The notes beneath the pieces were generated by a model. That model ran no database searches. It worked only from the letters and a program-made list of their open reading frames with translations, and was not told where the DNA came from. A program made the position numbers and the translations under genes. 64,000 nt of DNA from CAVURS01 sp963795385 (GTDB lineage: Bacteria; Actinomycetota; Actinomycetes; Actinomycetales; CAVURS01): the NCBI GenBank assembly GCA_963795385.1, contig CAWCHK010000003.1, positions 124,001 through 188,000 of the forward strand, in the 5' to 3' direction. Positions 61,158 through 64,000 of this stretch are shown here, piece by piece (within the stretch, counting starts at the first letter, position 1; every line of letters starts with the position of its first letter).

Positions 61158-61960
61158 AGTCACGAGTGCCGGGACCGGCGGCCCGCCCGAGCGGCTGCTC
61201 GAGGTCGACGACGTCACGCTGCGGTTCGGCGGCGTCGTGGCCCTCGACTCGGTGAGCTTCCACATCAACAAGGGCGAGATCCTCGGCCTCATCGGGCCCA
61301 ACGGCGCGGGCAAGACCACCTGCTTCAACGTGATGACCGGCGTCTACCAGCCGACGTCCGGCCAGGCGCGGTTCCAGGGCAGCCCGCTCAGCCGGACACA
61401 AGCGGTTCCAGATCAACAAGCTGGGCATCGCCCGGACCTTCCAGAACATCCGGCTGTTCGGCACATGACGGCGCTGGAGAACGTCCTGGTCGGCACCGAC
61501 TCCCATCACCGCACCGGCGTGGCCACCGCGCTGTTCCACCTGCCGAGGCTCCGGCGGGAGGAGGACGCGGGGCACGAGCGCGCCATGGAGCTGCTCGACT
61601 TCATGGGCCTCAGCGCGCGCGCCGACGAGCTCGCGACGCAACCTGTCCTACGGCGACCAGCGCCGCCTGGAGATCGCCCGCGCCCTCGCCACGAACCCGA
61701 ACCTGCTCTGCCTGGACGAGCCGGCGGCGGGCTTCAACCCGCGCGAGAAGGTCAAGCTGATGGAGCTGATCCGCAGCATCCGCGACCAGGGGTACACGGT
61801 GCTGCTGATCGAGCACGACATGCGCCTGGTCATGGGCGTGACCGACCGCATCGTGGTGCTGGAGTTCGGCAAGAAGATCGCCGAGGGCCTGCCGGCCGAG
61901 ATCCGCGACAACCCGGCGGTCATCGCCGCCTACCTGGGGGTGGACGAGGATGCTTCTTGA
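61150..61960 (+). CDS. livG: Branched-chain amino-acid ABC ATPase LivG (frameshifts)
   Basis: ATPase subunit. Walker A GPNGAGKTTCFNV, Q-loop region TFQNIRLFG, signature NLSYGDQRRLEIARAL, Walker B LLCLDEPAAGFN, and H-loop IEHDMRLVM. Three indels (near 61400, 61462, 61639). The LSYGDQ signature is recovered only after correction. ATG 61150 lies inside the end of livM; it overlaps livF by 11 bases. Confidence 0.88.
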
Positions 61961-62667
61961 GGTCGAGGGCCTGTGCGTCAACTACGGCCGGATCGAGGCC
62001 ATCCGGGACATCAGCTTCGTCGTCGAGGAGGGGAGTCGTCACCCTGATCGGCGCCAACGGCGCCGGCAAGACCACGACGATGAAGACCGTCTCCGGCCTG
62101 CGCCCGGTGCGGGCCGGCAAGGTGGTCTTCGACGGCCAGGACATCACCAGCATGCCGGCCCACCAGCGCGTCACGCTCGGCATCGGCCAGTCGCCGGAGG
62201 GCCGCGGGATCTTCCCCGGCATGACGGTGATGGAGAACCTCGAGATGGGCGCGTACACCCGCAAGGACCGCAAGAGCGCGGCGTACGCGGCCGACAAGGA
62301 GCGGGTCTTCGCGCTCTTCCCCCGCCTGCAGGAGCGGGTCAGCCAGGCGGCCGGCACGATGTCCGGCGGCGAGCAGCAGATGCTGGCCATGGGCCGGGCG
62401 CTGATGGCCCGCCCGCGGCTGCTGCTGCTCGACGAGCCGTCGATGGGCCTCGCGCCCAAGCTGATCCAGCAGATCTTCACGATCATCAGGGAGATCAACG
62501 AGCAGGGTACGACCGTGCTGCTGGTGGAGCAGAACGCGGCGCAGGCCCTGAAGCGGGCCGACCGGGCCTACATCCTGGAGACCGGTGAGGTCGTCCGGCA
62601 GGGCAGTGGCAAGGACCTGTCCAACGACCCGAGCGTCAAGGCCGCCTACCTCGGCGGAGACGTCTGA
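61950..62667 (+). CDS. livF: Branched-chain amino-acid ABC ATPase LivF (one frameshift)
   Basis: Second ATPase, about 238 residues. Walker A GANGAGKTTTMK, GIGQSPEGRGIFPGMTVMENL, signature MSGGEQQMLAMGRAL, Walker B LLLLDEPSMGLAP, and H-loop LVEQNAAQALK. One extra base near 62034 (between FVVEEG and VVTLIG) is the last disturbance; from there to the window end all genes are intact. Confidence 0.92.
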
Positions 62668-62872
62668 GCGACTGCGCATTTCGGTCATCAGCGCCCGAGT
62701 CGGACGACGAGTCCCCACGCTGCGGGATTGTTTGACTACGAAATCAGTTGCCCCTTTCCACAAGCACGGGGGAGGTCGTAGGCTCCGACCGCTTGGTCGA
62801 TGTCGCACCAGAAGTCAGCCGCAAAGTCGACCCGGGTAGGGGTCCCGGGGTCCCGCCCTTCAAGGAGGAATG
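62668..62872 (+). promoter_or_regulatory. livF-GNAT intergenic region with possible promoter
   Basis: 205 bases, slightly A/T-richer than the surroundings. TTTCCA (62755-62760) and TAGGCT (62779-62784) with an 18-base spacer form a possible -35/-10 pair. AAGGAGG at 62862-62868 is the ribosome-binding site of the next gene. Confidence 0.35.
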
Positions 62873-63472
62873 GTGACCCGCAACTCCCTGCTCGTGGCTC
62901 CCGTCGGCCCGGACGACGTCCAGGCACTCACCGATCTGTGGAGCTCGGCACGAGCGGAGTCCGGGTCGGCCCGCACCGATACGGCCGCCCCTGGACGGGA
63001 CCTGCGGCGAGCGGTGGCGGACGTCCTGACCCGGCACGGCGTCCACGCCTTCCTGGCCCGTCACGAGGGTCGGCCGGTGGGCTACGTCATCCTGACCTCC
63101 GGGCCGCTGCTCCCGCTGGTCGACACCCCGGCCGTCTGCATCGAGCACCTCTACGTCCAGCCGGACGCCCGGCACCGCGGCACCGGTACGGCGCTCATCT
63201 CGGCCTGCGCGACCCTGGCCGAACGCGTTGGAGCGGAACAGGTTGCGGTGGGCGTGCCCTCCTCGGACCGCGACCCGAACCGGTTCTTCGCCCGCCTCGG
63301 CTTCTCGCCCTTCGTCGTCCGCCGGGTGGTCGGCGTCGGAGCCCTGCGCCGCCGTCTCGGCGGTGGCGACAGCGCCCGCGGAGGCCTCGAGCAGACGCTG
63401 ATGCGCCGCCGGTCGCTGCGGGCCAGGGACCGGGCCAAGGCGCTCGTCTCCAGCTCGCCGCTGTCGCACTGA
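62873..63472 (+). CDS. GNAT-family acetyltransferase
   Basis: 199 residues. Acetyl-CoA-binding fold: VGPDDVQALTDLWSSAR, IEHLYVQPDARHRGTGTALISACA (motif A with RxxGxG/A) and PSSDRDPNRFFARLGFSPFVVRR. Target unknown. The AAGGAGG motif ends one base before ATG 62870 but four before GTG 62873, so I prefer the GTG. Confidence 0.85.
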   Translation: MTRNSLLVAPVGPDDVQALTDLWSSARAESGSARTDTAAPGRDLRRAVADVLTRHGVHAFLARHEGRPVGYVILTSGPLLPLVDTPAVCIEHLYVQPDARHRGTGTALISACATLAERVGAEQVAVGVPSSDRDPNRFFARLGFSPFVVRRVVGVGALRRRLGGGDSARGGLEQTLMRRRSLRARDRAKALVSSSPLSH

Positions 63473-63513
63473 CCGGGACGCCGACGGCGGGCCGTCCTGT
63501 CGGCACCGGCCCC

Positions 63514-63519
63514 TAGGCT
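63514..63519 (+). promoter_or_regulatory. -10 hexamer TAGGCT, leaderless start
   Basis: Six nt before the polA GTG at 63526; no ribosome-binding site. Confidence 0.5.
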
Positions 63520-63525
63520 GAGTCC

Positions 63526-64000
63526 GTGACGGCCTCGACGACGAACCCGACCGACAGCCCGATGGTGAGCCCCAGCCCGAACGACACCGCAGGGCCGGTT
63601 GCCGGGCGTGCGCCGGGGACGGTGCTCCTGCTCGACGGTCACTCGCTGGCCTACCGCGCCTTCTTCGCGCTCCCGGTGGAGAACTTCTCGACCACGACGG
63701 GCCAGCCGACCAACGCCGTCTACGGCTTCACCTCGATGCTGATCAACCTGCTCCGGGACGAGACACCCACCCACGTGGCCGTGGCGTTCGACGTCTCGCG
63801 CAAGACCTTCCGGTCGGAGGAGTACGCCGAGTACAAGGCCGGCCGCTCGGTGACCCCCAACGAGTTCAAGAGCCAGGTCCCGCTGATGCGCGAGGTCCTC
63901 TCCGCGCTGCGGATCCCCGCCCTGGAGGCCGAGGGGTTCGAGGCCGACGACATCCTGGCCACGCTCGCGGTCCAGGCTCGCGCGCAGGGCCACCGGGTGC
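63526..64000 (+). CDS. polA: DNA polymerase I (5' end; continues past window)
   Basis: Repair and Okazaki-fragment polymerase. The visible 158 residues are the start of the 5'-3' exonuclease domain. After a 30-residue Thr/Pro/Ser-rich lead come TVLLLDGHSLAYRAFFALP, TNAVYGFTSMLINLL, HVAVAFDVSRKTFRSEEYAEYKAGR and LEAEGFEADDILATLA, with the metal-binding Asp residues. No stop before the window end. Confidence 0.95.
   Translation, partial: MTASTTNPTDSPMVSPSPNDTAGPVAGRAPGTVLLLDGHSLAYRAFFALPVENFSTTTGQPTNAVYGFTSMLINLLRDETPTHVAVAFDVSRKTFRSEEYAEYKAGRSVTPNEFKSQVPLMREVLSALRIPALEAEGFEADDILATLAVQARAQGHRV

Overview
The window is about 70% G+C DNA from an actinobacterium. The evidence is a BldD regulator gene beside pyrR, a mycobacterial-type integration host factor (mihF), a PriA without helicase motifs, a PdtaR-type ANTAR response regulator, F420-type LLM and HGxxPAAW family proteins, and frequent GTG starts. 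The lineage cannot be fixed from the sequence; a Nocardioides-like or other free-living, non-mycobacterial actinobacterium is a reasonable guess. Nearly the whole window is core chromosome. I see no insertion sequence, prophage, CRISPR array or rRNA.

Layout. 1-9.95 kb: 3'-truncated bldD on the minus strand, a regulatory intergenic region, then the UMP operon pyrR-pyrB-pyrC-carA-carB-pyrD-pyrF, packed with GTGA/TGATG overlaps. 10.0-13.15 kb: a small accessory island holding two tandem copies of a two-gene module (DUF6318-type lipoprotein plus secreted PKD-like protein) with patches of near-perfect identity; copy 2 is frameshifted. 13.3-23.6 kb: mihF-gmk-rpoZ-coaBC-metK-priA-HAD-def-fmt-rsmB-rpe (nucleotide, cofactor, translation and replication-restart functions). 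23.7-26.4 kb: an FMN riboswitch and a PnuC/PnuX-type riboflavin transporter where related genomes usually carry the riboflavin biosynthesis operon, then hisE-hisG and a small membrane PH-domain protein. 26.4-35.5 kb: small single-gene units on both strands (DUF427, LLM oxidoreductase, DUF1905/YdeI, monooxygenase-like, DksA-type zinc finger, metallo-beta-lactamase fold, DinB, FUSC, lipoprotein, uridine-kinase-like, carbamate kinase, hisF, TIGR03085). 35.7-46.6 kb: a heterodimeric ABC exporter, hisI and the trp cluster (trpE, membrane genes, trpC-trpB-trpA). 46.6-49 kb: VKOR/DsbA-like disulfide pair and lgt. 49-56.6 kb: gltB-gltD-pyk and a tRNA with a leucine CAA anticodon. 56.7-64 kb: pdtaR-type regulator, livJ-livH-livM-livG-livF branched-chain amino-acid ABC transporter, a GNAT gene and the 5' end of polA.

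How the genes work together: the pyr operon makes UMP, probably under PyrR translational control, because the leader hairpin pairs with the pyrR ribosome-binding site. GltBD supplies glutamate, TrpEC/BA and HisEGFI are parts of amino-acid pathways, and LivJHMGF imports branched-chain amino acids. Def and Fmt handle N-terminal formyl-methionine. Many single genes have a TAnnnT-like -10 hexamer only 6-8 nt before the start codon and no Shine-Dalgarno sequence, so leaderless transcription looks common.

Data quality: from about 50.7 to 62.04 kb almost every conserved gene (gltB to livF) is broken by single-base indels, about 48 by my count, while conserved residues continue across each break. I read this as a low-quality consensus segment, not biology. 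Coordinates for those genes span the whole reconstructed gene.
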